Positions 1 through 10,998 of a DNA stretch of 64,000 nt are shown piece after piece. Position 1 is the stretch's first letter. Each line of letters starts with the position of its first letter. Both the position numbers and the translations under genes were made by a program. The DNA comes from Erythrobacter colymbi. GTDB taxonomy: Bacteria > Pseudomonadota > Alphaproteobacteria > Sphingomonadales > Sphingomonadaceae. Where the stretch lies: NCBI RefSeq assembly GCF_002155685.1, contig NZ_MUYK01000002.1, forward strand, positions 434,001 to 498,000, read 5' to 3'. The notes under the pieces were generated by a model, which ran no database searches, was not told the DNA's origin, and saw only the letters and a program-made list of their open reading frames with translations.

Positions 1-1324
<1,324 letters not shown>

Positions 1325-1348
1325 GCCGCCCGGCGGGGCGGCCTATTT
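1325..1348 (+). terminator. possible terminator after rpoD
   Basis: A 7-bp GC stem (GCCGCCC at 1325-1331 and GGGCGGC at 1336-1342) with a 4-base loop follows the rpoD stop. The downstream tract is only CTATTTC, so the U-run is weak. The convergent patatin gene ends inside the same element. Confidence 0.4.
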
Positions 1349-3202
1349 CGAGATCCACACCTCGAGATTGCGGTCGCCCACGATCTGCACCCGAACGGTC
1401 CTCAGCTTGCGGGACGTGAGCTTGGATGCGTTGATCGCGGCCGCCAGCTGCGCGGCTGCGGCGGCGTTGTTGCCGCCGTAGCGCACCTCGTTGAAGCCGT
1501 AAGCGCTGGCGATCCGTTCGCCGCTGTCGCCTTGCGTGTTCCAGCCATTGGCCTTGAGGCTGCGGTTCAACCCTTCGATCTGCTCGCGTGTCAGCCGGCC
1601 GGCAAACTGGATATAGACCCGCAATGGTGACGGGACGGCAGGCGCCTGCGTCTTGACCGGCGGCGGCGGTGCCGGAGCCGCCAGCGGGGGCGCCTCGGCC
1701 GCCGGGAGCGGAAGCAGCGAGGCATCGGCGATGGCCTGGTCCTTGACCTCCTGCTCCTTGGTTTCCTGTTCCTTCTGGGTCTCGCTGATCGCGATGGCGA
1801 GAATTTCGCGGGCCTGCTCGATCCGGCCGTTGCGCAGCGCATCGGTGACAGCAGCCAGCTTGTCCGATTGCTGCCCGAGAAGCGCGATGGTCTCCTGCTG
1901 CGCGGCATTCCGGGCAGCCTTCGCGGCAAAATAGGCCTGGCCGAGGCTCAACGCCGTCCAGGCCATGACCCCGGCAATCACCCAGAGCGCCAGAAGCGGT
2001 TTCCAGTCGCGCCAGTCGAATGGCAGGCTGACGAAAGACCGGGCTTCGGCGCGCGAGGCTATGTCCTTCTGCCGCTGGCGGGCGGCAGCATCACCGGGCC
2101 AGCTGGGCGGCGGTCCCGATTGCTCCCAACCGCGCTTGGCGAAACGCTGCGTCGCCGCCGCTGCACCCTGTTCGACCAGCAGGTCAGCAAGCTCGGGCCG
2201 GAAGCGGTCGAGATCGGTGCGCACCAGTCGCAGGGTCTGCTGCACGGCCGGATCGAGCGGTCCGCCGGGCACCGCGTCCGTGAGGCTCACGACGACATCG
2301 TCCACCCGCTCGCTCGCGGCGATTTCGGCTTCGGAATCCTTGCCGATCCGCCGCATCAGGATGTCGCTCGCCCGGATATTGCGCGAGAAGATGCCGCTGA
2401 AGGTCCGGCTCGCCTCGGCACGGAAGGGGCTGCCTGCGTTGCTCACGATCAGCGTGCCCGCGAGGCCCGGATCACGGTCGAGATTGCGCCAGAACTTCTC
2501 GATCCCGAGGTTGTCGTAAACGCCGCCGTCCGACAGCTGGAGCGGCAGGAGAAAGGCATTGTCGCGCGGCCGGGCGAGCAGCTTGTCGTCGAGCAGCATC
2601 GGCGGGAACATCGGCGGGAAAGCACTCGAGGCGGCAACCGCACGGCTGAGGGTCAGGTGGCCGCAGGAGGTGGCCGAAAGCCCGCCATCGTGCCCTTCCA
2701 CCTCGAAGGAATTGCCCGAGAAGGAGCACAGCTCGCCGGTGCGGAAGTTGGTCGACAGGAAGTGGAAACGCGGCTTGGGCCCATGCGCCTCGACCGCCTC
2801 GTCGATCCGGGCCTTCTTCAGCAGGTGATCATATTCACCCATCAGCCAGTGCGTGCGGCCGCATAGAGGGCTGCCCGAGACGAGATTGCGCAGGCGGATG
2901 GGAATGGCCGACAGCACCGCGCGGCGTAGCACCCGGTCGCGGATATTGCGCTGGGCGAGCGCGTAGATCTCGCGCTGCGCCTCGGCAAAGGCATCGTCGT
3001 CACCGGTGTAGAGGTCCCATTTGAGCAGCATGTGCGCAGCAAGGATGCTCCCGCCGGACACAGCATACACCTCGCCGATCCGGTCGATCAGCCGCGCATC
3101 GCCCATCTTGTGCTCGCGCAGCGCGCGCACCACGCCGAGGTGGAACAGTGTTGCACGCAAACCACCGCCTGACAGGCACAGTGAAATCGGATTGTCTGCC
3201 AT
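1343..3202 (-). CDS. patatin-like phospholipase with C-terminal membrane anchor
   Basis: The N-terminal half is a patatin-type lipid acyl hydrolase. It has the oxyanion motif GGGLRA near residue 12, the nucleophile Ser in the AVSGGS turn near residue 49, and the catalytic Asp in SDGGVYDNLG near residue 228. About residue 405 there is one transmembrane helix (LLALWVIAGVMAWTALSLG). An Ala/Gln/Lys-rich coiled stretch and a Pro/Ala linker follow. The last ~95 residues resemble a LytR_C/SPOR-like alpha-beta module (VYIQFAGRL...VRYGGNNAAAAAQLAAAI). The catalytic domain would be cytoplasmic and the tail periplasmic, although topology is inferred. The architecture is unusual for bacterial patatins, which are generally soluble. 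It is a single gene, divergent from rpiB and convergent with rpoD. Substrate unknown. Confidence 0.85.
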   Translation of the reverse strand: MADNPISLCLSGGGLRATLFHLGVVRALREHKMGDARLIDRIGEVYAVSGGSILAAHMLLKWDLYTGDDDAFAEAQREIYALAQRNIRDRVLRRAVLSAIPIRLRNLVSGSPLCGRTHWLMGEYDHLLKKARIDEAVEAHGPKPRFHFLSTNFRTGELCSFSGNSFEVEGHDGGLSATSCGHLTLSRAVAASSAFPPMFPPMLLDDKLLARPRDNAFLLPLQLSDGGVYDNLGIEKFWRNLDRDPGLAGTLIVSNAGSPFRAEASRTFSGIFSRNIRASDILMRRIGKDSEAEIAASERVDDVVVSLTDAVPGGPLDPAVQQTLRLVRTDLDRFRPELADLLVEQGAAAATQRFAKRGWEQSGPPPSWPGDAAARQRQKDIASRAEARSFVSLPFDWRDWKPLLALWVIAGVMAWTALSLGQAYFAAKAARNAAQQETIALLGQQSDKLAAVTDALRNGRIEQAREILAIAISETQKEQETKEQEVKDQAIADASLLPLPAAEAPPLAAPAPPPPVKTQAPAVPSPLRVYIQFAGRLTREQIEGLNRSLKANGWNTQGDSGERIASAYGFNEVRYGGNNAAAAAQLAAAINASKLTSRKLRTVRVQIVGDRNLEVWISK

Positions 3203-3511
3203 TGCCCCACCCCCATGATTGCCCCGCGATGATCACATGGCGGCATGGCAGGCGTCAACTTGGGCGAATGCAGTATATCCCTGAACTTCGGTAAGTTTGC
3301 AGGAGCTAACCCGCTCAACCACCTTTGCTGTCACGCGTGCGGTCTGGCGTGGCCCTTGCCGCGCAGGAAGCGTGCGTCAATGTCGGCGATGATCCCTGCG
3401 CCGATATCCGCGGCCCCTCTGTCACGCACCCTCCCGCGCAGGTTAAGCCGCCGGTCGAAAAGGCGCGCGCCGGGGGTGGAGAATCTCTGCCCCAGCGCCT
3501 ATAGGGCGCCC
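3203..3511. other. divergent intergenic region, patatin gene / rpiB
   Basis: About 309 bases lie between the divergent patatin and rpiB starts. On the minus strand a good -10 hexamer TATACT (3277-3272) sits about 70 bases upstream of the patatin start, but no convincing -35 is 16-18 bases away. On the plus strand a weak -10-like GCCTATAGG lies just before rpiB. The rpiB frame stays open upstream through this region, but the upstream codons do not resemble RpiB and I do not count them as coding. Confidence 0.5.
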
Positions 3512-3987
3512 ATGCGCATCGCCATCGCCTCCGATCACGCCGCCGTGGAACTCAAAGCCGAGCTGGCCGAATGGCTGGTCGAGGAAGGTCACGAGGTCGC
3601 CGACCTCGGGCCCGAGCCGGGGCAGAGCGTCGATTATCCCGATTACGGCTACCGCCTGGCCGAGATCATCGCCGAAGGGACGGTCGAATTCGGCGTCGCG
3701 CTGTGCGGCAGCGGGATCGGCATCTCGATCAGCGTCAACCGCCACCCGCAGGTGCGCTGCGCCCTTGTCAGCGAGCCGCTCTCGGCCGCGCTTGCCCGCG
3801 AACATAATGATGCCAATTGCATCGCAATGGGCGCGCGGCTCGTAGGTATCGAGATGGCCAAGTCCTGCATCGCCACCTTCCTCGACACCGAATTCGCCGA
3901 TGCCGGCGATCCGGCCGGTCGCCACCAGCGCCGCGTCGGCAAGCTCGGCAAGCCCCCGTTCCAGCCCGATCATATCGAGACCCACCA

Positions 3988-3991
<4 letters not shown>
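3512..3991 (+). CDS. rpiB: ribose-5-phosphate isomerase B
   Basis: This enzyme interconverts ribose 5-phosphate and ribulose 5-phosphate in the pentose phosphate pathway. The protein is 159 residues, normal for the RpiB/LacAB family. It starts with [15 protein letters not shown] and carries the active-site loop [14 protein letters not shown] with the family's catalytic Cys near residue 68, followed by [14 protein letters not shown]. The ATG at 3512 was chosen because family homology begins exactly there. Its stop overlaps the glyA start (ATGA), which indicates translational coupling. It is the first gene of a compact plus-strand operon with glyA, a microprotein gene, nrdR and an RNA methyltransferase. 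Confidence 0.95.
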
Positions 3992-5307
<1,316 letters not shown>

Positions 5308-5318
5308 GGAGCCGTATC

Positions 5319-5537
5319 ATGGATCAGGAACCCCGCCAGAGCCCCGATTGGGTCGAGGACGTGAAGACCGAAGTGGTCGGCATGGCCAAGGAAGGCCTCA
5401 ACCACCCTTCGACCGCGCCGGTGTTGACGGGCGCTGCCATTGGTGCGGCGGCGGGTTTCCTGCTCCCCGTGCTCTCGATCCCCGTCGGGCTGATCGCCGG
5501 AGCCGGCTTCGCGCTCTACCAGAGGATCAAGAAGTAA
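5319..5537 (+). CDS. 72-residue membrane microprotein
   Basis: This is a small protein between glyA and nrdR. It starts with MDQEPRQSPDWVEDVK, a charged N-terminus. One hydrophobic Gly/Ala-rich hairpin follows at about residues 34-66 (GAAIGAAAGFLLPVLSIPVG), and it ends in a basic YQRIKK. It probably inserts in the membrane with one or two short helices. The start is supported by AAGGAG seven bases upstream. The tight spacing (11 bases after glyA, 8 before nrdR) makes it part of the operon. I do not recognise a named family; no function can be assigned. Confidence 0.75.
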   Translation: MDQEPRQSPDWVEDVKTEVVGMAKEGLNHPSTAPVLTGAAIGAAAGFLLPVLSIPVGLIAGAGFALYQRIKK

Positions 5538-5545
5538 GCCTCTGA

Positions 5546-6007
5546 ATGCGTTGCCCCTTCTGCGCCCATGACGATACCCAGGTAAAGGACAGCCGCCCGA
5601 CCGAGGATAACGCCTCGATCCGGCGCCGTCGGCAGTGCTCGTCTTGCGGGGCGCGCTTCACCACCTTCGAGCGCGTGCAGCTGCGCGAAGTCGTGGTGGT
5701 GAAGTCGGGCGACAAGCGCGAACCGTTCGAACGCTCGAAGCTCGAACAATCGGTCGCGCTCGCCTGCCGCAAGCGGTCGATCGATCAGGAGCGGCTCGAC
5801 CAGCTGATCAGCGGTATCCAGCGCCAGGTCGAGACCTCGGGCGAGGCCGAGGTGCCCTCCTCGCATATCGGCGAGCTGGTGATGGAAGGGCTGCGGCAGA
5901 TCGATTCGGTCGCCTATATCCGCTTCGCCAGCGTCTACCGCGATTTCTCCGAGGCCCGCGACTTCGAAGAGTTTGCCAGCACCGTCCAGCAAGCCGCGAA
6001 AGATTAA
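5546..6007 (+). CDS. nrdR: transcriptional repressor NrdR
   Basis: NrdR represses ribonucleotide reductase genes by binding NrdR boxes in response to the dATP/ATP state. The 153-residue protein has the N-terminal zinc ribbon (MRCPFC at residues 1-6, CSSCGARF near 31-38). It is followed by the ATP-cone domain ([27 protein letters not shown] and later [13 protein letters not shown]), which is the complete family architecture. The start directly at MRCPFC is fixed by homology although no clear ribosome binding site precedes it. The operon position after glyA is common in alphaproteobacteria. Confidence 0.97.
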   Translation: MRCPFCAHDDTQVKDSRPTEDNASIRRRRQCSSCGARFTTFERVQLREVVVVKSGDKREPFERSKLEQSVALACRKRSIDQERLDQLISGIQRQVETSGEAEVPSSHIGELVMEGLRQIDSVAYIRFASVYRDFSEARDFEEFASTVQQAAKD

Positions 6008-6014
6008 ACGGAAT

Positions 6015-6761
6015 ATGGCCGACCTCAACAAGCCGGTGATCGTGCTCGTGCGCCCGCAGCTGGGCGAGAATATCGGCAAGGCCGCGCGCGCGATGCTCAA
6101 TTTCGGGCTGACCGAGCTGCGGCTCGTCAGCCCCCGCGATGGCTGGCCCAACCCGTCGGCGGGCCCGGCGGCGGCGGGGGCGGACATCGTGCTGGAGCAG
6201 GCCAAGGTCTACGCCACCACCGCCGAGGCAGTGGCCGATTGCGCCCATGTCCACGCGACCACGGTGAGGAAGCGCGGCGTCACCAAGCCGGTGATCGGCG
6301 CGGACGAGGCCGGACGGCAGGTCCACACCCTGCCCGGCCGCCACGCGGTGATCTTCGGCCCCGAACGCTCGGGGCTCGAGACCGAGGACGTGGCGCTCGC
6401 CCGCAATATTCTGACGATCCCGATCAACCCCGAATTCGGCTCGCTCAACCTCGCGCAGGCGGTGATCCTCGTCGCCTATGAATGGTCACGGATCGGGCGC
6501 GAGATGGCCGATGCGGGCGATACGCTGGTGCAGCCGACGCTCGAGGACACCCTGCCCCCCGCCCCGCAGGAAGAGCTCGACGGGATGATCGCCCATTTCG
6601 AGAAGCTGCTCGAACCGCGCGGCTACTTCTTCCCCGAAAGCCGCGCCGAAGCGACGAAGCGTACGCTGCGCGGTCTCCTCACCAAGCCGGGCTGGAACCA
6701 CCTCGAAGTGCGCACCTTGCGCGGGATCCTCAGCAGCCTCGAGCGTGAACGCGAGCGCTGA
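6015..6761 (+). CDS. TrmH-family RNA 2'-O-methyltransferase (TrmJ-like)
   Basis: This is a SPOUT-class methyltransferase using S-adenosylmethionine. The 248-residue protein starts PVIVLVRPQLGENIGKAARAM, the group-1 TrmJ/LasT signature. Later come VIFGPERSGLETEDVALA and IPINPEFGSLNLAQAV, the knot motifs 2 and 3 that bind SAM. A C-terminal ~80-residue helical extension follows, as in TrmJ, which modifies position 32 of tRNAs. Substrate assignment to tRNA position 32 is by family only. It lies 7 bases after nrdR and closes the rpiB operon. The ATG at 6015 was chosen by homology. Confidence 0.85.
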   Translation: MADLNKPVIVLVRPQLGENIGKAARAMLNFGLTELRLVSPRDGWPNPSAGPAAAGADIVLEQAKVYATTAEAVADCAHVHATTVRKRGVTKPVIGADEAGRQVHTLPGRHAVIFGPERSGLETEDVALARNILTIPINPEFGSLNLAQAVILVAYEWSRIGREMADAGDTLVQPTLEDTLPPAPQEELDGMIAHFEKLLEPRGYFFPESRAEATKRTLRGLLTKPGWNHLEVRTLRGILSSLERERER

Positions 6762-6846
6762 CGTCGTTCGTCGATTGGGGGATGGACAGGCCTGCCCTCC
6801 GCTCTAGGATCAGCGCACCCCTCCCCCCAACCCCGCGAGTTTGTTT

Positions 6847-7113
6847 ATGATTTCCCTGCGATCCCTCCCGTTGGCGCTGGCCGGCGCTGCCCTTCTTGCC
6901 CCTCTCGCCGCCGCCGCCAACACGCAAGCCCAGCCTGCCCAGACCCCGCCGCAGCGCGAGGAAGCGCAGACCCAGGAAACCCAGCCCGAGGGCGAGACCG
7001 AAGCCAAGGACGAACGCGTCTGCCGCTATGTGAAGCTCGACATGTCGAGCCGCCGCAAGACCAAGGTCTGCCGTACGGTCGAGGAATGGCGCGAGATCAA
7101 TAACCCGCGCTGA
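6847..7113 (+). CDS. small secreted protein with CR...KVC motif
   Basis: This 88-residue protein has a clear Sec signal peptide (MISLRSLPLALAGAALLAPLAAAANT), a Gln/Glu/Pro-rich linker, and a short C-terminal motif VCRYVKLDMSSRRKTKVCRTVEEW. The two cysteines probably form a disulfide in the periplasm. Similar short exported proteins ending in a KVC-x-T-x-x-EW motif are common hypothetical proteins in sphingomonads. The ATG at 6847 was preferred to the TTG six bases earlier. No function is known. Confidence 0.7.
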   Translation: MISLRSLPLALAGAALLAPLAAAANTQAQPAQTPPQREEAQTQETQPEGETEAKDERVCRYVKLDMSSRRKTKVCRTVEEWREINNPR

Positions 7114-7127
7114 CCGGCGCACGGCGC

Positions 7128-7155
7128 TTGACGCAGGCGTCGTTCCTGCTATGCG
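7128..7155 (+). promoter_or_regulatory. sigma-70-like promoter for rpsD
   Basis: TTGACG (7128-7133) and TATGCG (7150-7155) are separated by 16 bases and lie about 125 bases before the rpsD start. The resulting long 5' leader contains a hairpin TCACGC/GCGTGA near 7202-7219. S4 leaders autoregulate in other bacteria, but autoregulation here is only inferred. Confidence 0.5.
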
Positions 7156-7281
7156 CGCGCCTTCGCAAATGGGCCCTGCACCCCGGTGAAGCAGGCGCCG
7201 CGTCACGCTTTATGGCGTGATGGAGCGATGCCGGGTTGAAGCCTGCCGCAGTGGCGGGCCAGCACATTGAAGGATACGACT

Positions 7282-7896
7282 ATGTCGAAGCGCAAGAGCG
7301 CCAAGCACAAGCTTGACCGCCGCATGGGCGAAAACATCTGGGGCCGTCCGAATTCCCCGGTGAACAAGCGTTCCTACGGCCCCGGCCAGCACGGCCAGCG
7401 CCGCAAGGGCAAGATGAGCGACTACGGCCTGCAGCTGCGCGCCAAGCAGAAGCTCAAGGGCTACTACGGCGACGTCACCGAAAAGCAGTTCAAGCGCAAC
7501 TACCTCGAAGCCTCGCGCATGAAGGGCGACACCAGCCAGAACCTGATCGGCCTGCTCGAGCAGCGTCTGGACATGGTCGTCTACCGCGCCAAGTTCGCTC
7601 CGACCATCTTCGCCGCGCGCCAGATCGTCAGCCACGGCCACATCTACGTGAACGGCCAGAAGTGCAACATCGCCTCGCGCCGCGTGAACGTGGGCGACGT
7701 CGTCAGCCTCGGCAGCAAGGCCAAGGAAATGGCGCTGGTGATCGAAGCCCAGAGCCTCGCCGAGCGTGACATCCCCGACTACGTCCAGCCCGACGGCAAC
7801 GACAAGGTGACCTTCACCCGCGTGCCGAAGCTCGACGAAGTGCCCTATCCGGTGACGATGGAACCGAACCTGGTGGTCGAGTTCTACTCGCGCTGA
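7282..7896 (+). CDS. rpsD: 30S ribosomal protein S4
   Basis: S4 nucleates assembly of the 30S body by binding 16S rRNA. The 204-residue protein has the alphaproteobacterial N-terminus [22 protein letters not shown]. It contains the S4 RNA-binding domain ([34 protein letters not shown]) and ends LVVEFYSR. The ATG at 7282 was chosen over the upstream in-frame ATG at 7267 because S4 homology begins at MSKRKS. It is transcribed alone, with its own promoter and a strong terminator. Confidence 0.97.
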   Translation: MSKRKSAKHKLDRRMGENIWGRPNSPVNKRSYGPGQHGQRRKGKMSDYGLQLRAKQKLKGYYGDVTEKQFKRNYLEASRMKGDTSQNLIGLLEQRLDMVVYRAKFAPTIFAARQIVSHGHIYVNGQKCNIASRRVNVGDVVSLGSKAKEMALVIEAQSLAERDIPDYVQPDGNDKVTFTRVPKLDEVPYPVTMEPNLVVEFYSR

Positions 7897-7924
7897 TCCC
7901 TCGGGGCATCGCAAGAGATACGGA

Positions 7925-7952
7925 AAGGGCGGCCTTGCGGGGCCGCCCTTTT
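7925..7952 (+). terminator. rpsD terminator
   Basis: A perfect 10-bp stem (AAGGGCGGCC at 7925-7934 and GGCCGCCCTT at 7941-7950) with a 6-base loop is followed by TTCC. It lies between the convergent rpsD and peptidase genes and may act on both. Confidence 0.8.
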
Positions 7953-7960
7953 CCGTTGGG

Positions 7961-9427
7961 TCACCCGCGCCGCAACCAGTCGATCGCCGTGTCCATGCAC
8001 GAATCCCGTCCTGCGGCGAGGCCGGCACGCGAGCGCGGGACGAAGACGTCGGGATCGACCCCGGCATCGGGCTGCGGCGAGGCCGGGTAGTAGCCGATCA
8101 GCGGCACATCGAACTCGATTCCCGATTGCGGCAGCCGCACGAAGAAATAGGCCCCGCCGTTGATCCCCCTGAGGTTGCCGCCCGAGGTTTCGCCGAATAG
8201 CCGGACCAGCCCCGATTCCTTCGCCCGCCGCGCGAAGGAGAAGGTCGCCGAGCTGCACACGGGCGAAATCAGCGCCGCCACCGGCACGGTGAGGCGCGGG
8301 GCCTTGGCCGGGATGAAGTCGGTCTCCTCGCTCTGGCCCGGCAGCTGGTAGAACCCGCCGCCGACGTCGCTCGCTTCGACGCCCATCTTGCGGAAGCTCC
8401 TGTCCCAGGTGTCGAGATAGGGATCGAGCGCTGCCGGAGTCTCGCGGTAACGCACCAGCTGGCGGTATCCGGGGAACTGGATGTCCTTGTCGGTCAAGCG
8501 CGAGAGGATCGCGTTGCCGCACTCGTTTCCGCCCTCGTTATCGCGCAGGTCCATGACGAGGCCGCGCGCGCCCGACAGGCTCGCGAGCCGCTCGTCGAGC
8601 CAGCCCTTCCAGTCCCACTTGGTGTTGTACATCACCCAGGTCGGCATGGTGACCACGGCGACATCGCCGCGCATCTCCCACGTCCATAGAGGGGTGGCGG
8701 TGCCGTTGTCCTCGGGCACCTTGATCGTCGCCTGCCGCGCGGCAAGGCCCAGCGCGGGGAATTCCGCGGCGAACTCGCTGCCATCGGGGCGCTGTGCGGT
8801 GAGACGCGTCAACCCGCCCTCGGGCGGCATCAGCAGGCCCTGATAGATGTCGAAATAGTCGTAGGTGTCCGTATTGCGCATCTCGAGCTGGATGCGGCGC
8901 TTGGTGTCGTTGTGCCCGTCGGCGCGGGTCAGGGGGAGCAAGCGGTAGAGGATGTCGGAGACGGTCAAACCGTTCAGCGTCACGATCCGCGTGCCCGGCG
9001 CCAGCTTGCCGGTGCCGCTCAGATCCTCGGTCACCACCATCGCATCGCCCAGCCACGCGAAGGCGAAGGGCACGCGTGTCGGCCGGTCGAACAGCTCGGC
9101 GACCACGGCGTCGGACTGGTTGTAGAAGTTGCACTGGGTGTGCCCGCAGCGGACCATCGAGAGGAAGCGCTGGATCGCCACGAACCGCTCGGCGCGGGTT
9201 TCGGAGCGGGCGAGCGCGGTCTCGAGGCACATCAGCCCGCCCTCGATCTCGCGCGGAGTGTTGTAGCGGTAGAGCCCGGGGTGCAGGCCGAGCGCGCCGC
9301 GCAGGATCGTCATGTCGTCGAGCGCGCCGGCTTGCTGCGCCGCCAGCATCTCCGGCAGCATCGCCAGCGCCGCTCCGCCCGCGGCCATGCGCCCCGCCCC
9401 GCCGATGAAGCCCCGTCTGTCCAGCAT
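7961..9427 (-). CDS. S41-type (tail-specific protease-like) secreted peptidase
   Basis: The 488-residue protein begins with a twin-arginine-like signal (MLDRRGFIGGAGRMAAGGAALAM), so export by Tat is likely. The C-terminal half matches the S41 C-terminal processing peptidase fold. It has VVTMPTWVM, then GLVMDLRDNEGGNE, then PVAALISPVCSSATFSF carrying the probable nucleophile Ser, then GETSGGNLRGINGG. The expected catalytic Lys is not obvious, so it could be a non-PDZ S41 variant. The start at 9427 has AAAGGAGA upstream; the longer frame is not needed. It lies just downstream of the divergent-looking but co-oriented AraC-type regulator gene (9506-10612). Confidence 0.75.
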   Translation of the reverse strand: MLDRRGFIGGAGRMAAGGAALAMLPEMLAAQQAGALDDMTILRGALGLHPGLYRYNTPREIEGGLMCLETALARSETRAERFVAIQRFLSMVRCGHTQCNFYNQSDAVVAELFDRPTRVPFAFAWLGDAMVVTEDLSGTGKLAPGTRIVTLNGLTVSDILYRLLPLTRADGHNDTKRRIQLEMRNTDTYDYFDIYQGLLMPPEGGLTRLTAQRPDGSEFAAEFPALGLAARQATIKVPEDNGTATPLWTWEMRGDVAVVTMPTWVMYNTKWDWKGWLDERLASLSGARGLVMDLRDNEGGNECGNAILSRLTDKDIQFPGYRQLVRYRETPAALDPYLDTWDRSFRKMGVEASDVGGGFYQLPGQSEETDFIPAKAPRLTVPVAALISPVCSSATFSFARRAKESGLVRLFGETSGGNLRGINGGAYFFVRLPQSGIEFDVPLIGYYPASPQPDAGVDPDVFVPRSRAGLAAGRDSCMDTAIDWLRRG

Positions 9428-9505
9428 GATCGTCTCCTTTCCGTGAGGAGCCCCGGATGCCGCGCCTGTCCGCGCCTTGCGCTGCAAAAGCACGGAAACC
9501 CGTGA

Positions 9506-10612
9506 TTATTCGGGTTTTGAGACGTCACCCCGCGCGCGGTATTCGGACGGGGTGCAGCCATATTCGGCGCGGAAGGCGCGGTTGAAGCTCGCCTTGGAGC
9601 TGAACCCGGCCTCGAGCGCGAGGTCGAGCAGGTCGTCCCCCCGCCCTTCTGCCAGCGCCCCGGCAACATCCTCGCAGCGCAGGCGGTTGACGAAGGTCGA
9701 GAAGTTGACCCCCAGCCCCTCGTTGAGCGCGCGCGAGAGGTAGCCGGTGTTGGTGCCGAGCCTGCGGGCGAGGAGCGCGAGGCTCAGATCAGGATCGGCG
9801 TGCCAGCGCTGGGCGCGGGTGGTCGCGGCCCATTCCTGCCCCAGCATCGCCCAGTCCCGCTCAGGCGCGGCATCGGGCGGCGGGAGCGCAGGCATGGGGA
9901 AGCGGCGGTCGGCATGGCGCAGGCCCTGCACCCCGAGGAACAGCGCGATGGCGGCAATCGCGACATAGAGCCCCATGAACCCGCGATAGCCGAGCGGGGC
10001 GATCAGGTCCCAGACGCTGAACAGCGTCCAGACTCCGAGCAGGATAAACAGCGCCGCCAGCGCCTGCCCAAGCCAGCCCAGCGCATAGCGGTGCTCGTCG
10101 GCGACCTGCTGCGACAGGTCGGCGCGGTAGCGGGTGATGAGCGCAAGGCTCGCGCGGCCATAGGCGGCGAGCCCGATCATCACGCCGAGGCCGGTGAGTG
10201 CGTTGTAGGCGGGTGCCTGAAGGCCGAGCCACGCATCCTTCACCTGCAGCGGCAACAGTACGAAGCAGGTCGCGAGATAGACGAATTGCGCGATGGCAGG
10301 CGCGAGGTGCCACGCACCCCGCTCCGGCCAGCGGCCCTTGAGCAGCGCATGGACATAGAGCCAGAACAGCGGTGCCACCGCCAGCGTGATCGCGACCGGC
10401 ACGAAGCTCAGCCACTGCCACTGGTCGTAGAAGCCCGCAAAACCGATCATCCACGGGGTGATGATCCCCGCCAGCACCACCAGCAGCGCAGCGAGCGTGC
10501 GGTTGGAGGCGCGGTTCTCGAGCGGGCGGGTCAGCGCGGCGGCGATGGCGAGCAGCTGGAGGAAAGCCACCAGCAGCAGCGCGGTGCGCCAACCGAAGGC
10601 GAGCTCACTCAT
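9506..10612 (-). CDS. membrane-bound AraC-family transcriptional regulator
   Basis: This 368-residue protein has about seven hydrophobic segments in residues 1-230. A C-terminal AraC/XylS helix-turn-helix domain follows (LALLARRLGTNTGYLSRALNEGLGVNFSTFVNRLR, then GFSSKASFNRAFRAEYGCTPSEYR). The layout is that of 7TM-sensor AraC regulators found in many sphingomonads and Bacteroidetes. The membrane part should sense a ligand or redox signal; the ligand is unknown. It lies 78 bases upstream of the S41-type peptidase gene on the same strand, which suggests it controls that gene. Confidence 0.85.
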   Translation of the reverse strand: MSELAFGWRTALLLVAFLQLLAIAAALTRPLENRASNRTLAALLVVLAGIITPWMIGFAGFYDQWQWLSFVPVAITLAVAPLFWLYVHALLKGRWPERGAWHLAPAIAQFVYLATCFVLLPLQVKDAWLGLQAPAYNALTGLGVMIGLAAYGRASLALITRYRADLSQQVADEHRYALGWLGQALAALFILLGVWTLFSVWDLIAPLGYRGFMGLYVAIAAIALFLGVQGLRHADRRFPMPALPPPDAAPERDWAMLGQEWAATTRAQRWHADPDLSLALLARRLGTNTGYLSRALNEGLGVNFSTFVNRLRCEDVAGALAEGRGDDLLDLALEAGFSSKASFNRAFRAEYGCTPSEYRARGDVSKPE

Positions 10613-10633
10613 GCAAGCGCGCCCCGTGCCGGA

Positions 10634-10945
10634 TCACGCCCTGATCTTGTCCCACTCGCCGAATTCATAGGCGATCGAGCCTTCGACGAGCCGCTCCCAG
10701 ATGTCGCCAACGACATCGCCAGGGATGCCTTGGGCCTCGGCCTCGGCGACGGCGGCGGCGATCACGCTCGCCTTGCGCGCCTCGTCGCGCACCGCATCGC
10801 GCGAGGGCTTGATCCGGGCGGCGGCGCGCATGTAGCCGAACCGCTTGGCGAGCAGCGCCACGATCTCGCGGTCGAGCGCATCGACCCCGGCGCGCACCTC
10901 GGGCATGGTCGTGCAGGCTTCGGGGTTCAAAGGACTGTCGGTCAT
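10634..10945 (-). CDS. chorismate mutase (AroQ type)
   Basis: Chorismate mutase converts chorismate to prephenate for phenylalanine and tyrosine. The 103-residue single-domain protein has the all-helical AroQ pattern. It has VRAGVDALDREIVALLAKRFGYMRAAARIK in helix 1 with the conserved Arg, an R-D-x-x-R segment, and VVGDIWERLVEGSIAYEF at the end. This form also resembles isochorismate pyruvate-lyase PchB-like proteins, so the exact activity is less sure than the family. It stands between the AraC-type regulator and an S9 peptidase. Confidence 0.85.
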   Translation of the reverse strand: MTDSPLNPEACTTMPEVRAGVDALDREIVALLAKRFGYMRAAARIKPSRDAVRDEARKASVIAAAVAEAEAQGIPGDVVGDIWERLVEGSIAYEFGEWDKIRA

Positions 10946-10998
10946 GCCAGCGCCCTAGGCGGTCGAAGCCCCGCTTGTCGAGGGGCTTCGGCCCTGCC

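Noticed and set aside
3245..3511. N-terminal extension of the rpiB frame
   Set aside because: RpiB homology begins exactly at the ATG at 3512, and the upstream residues do not fit the family.
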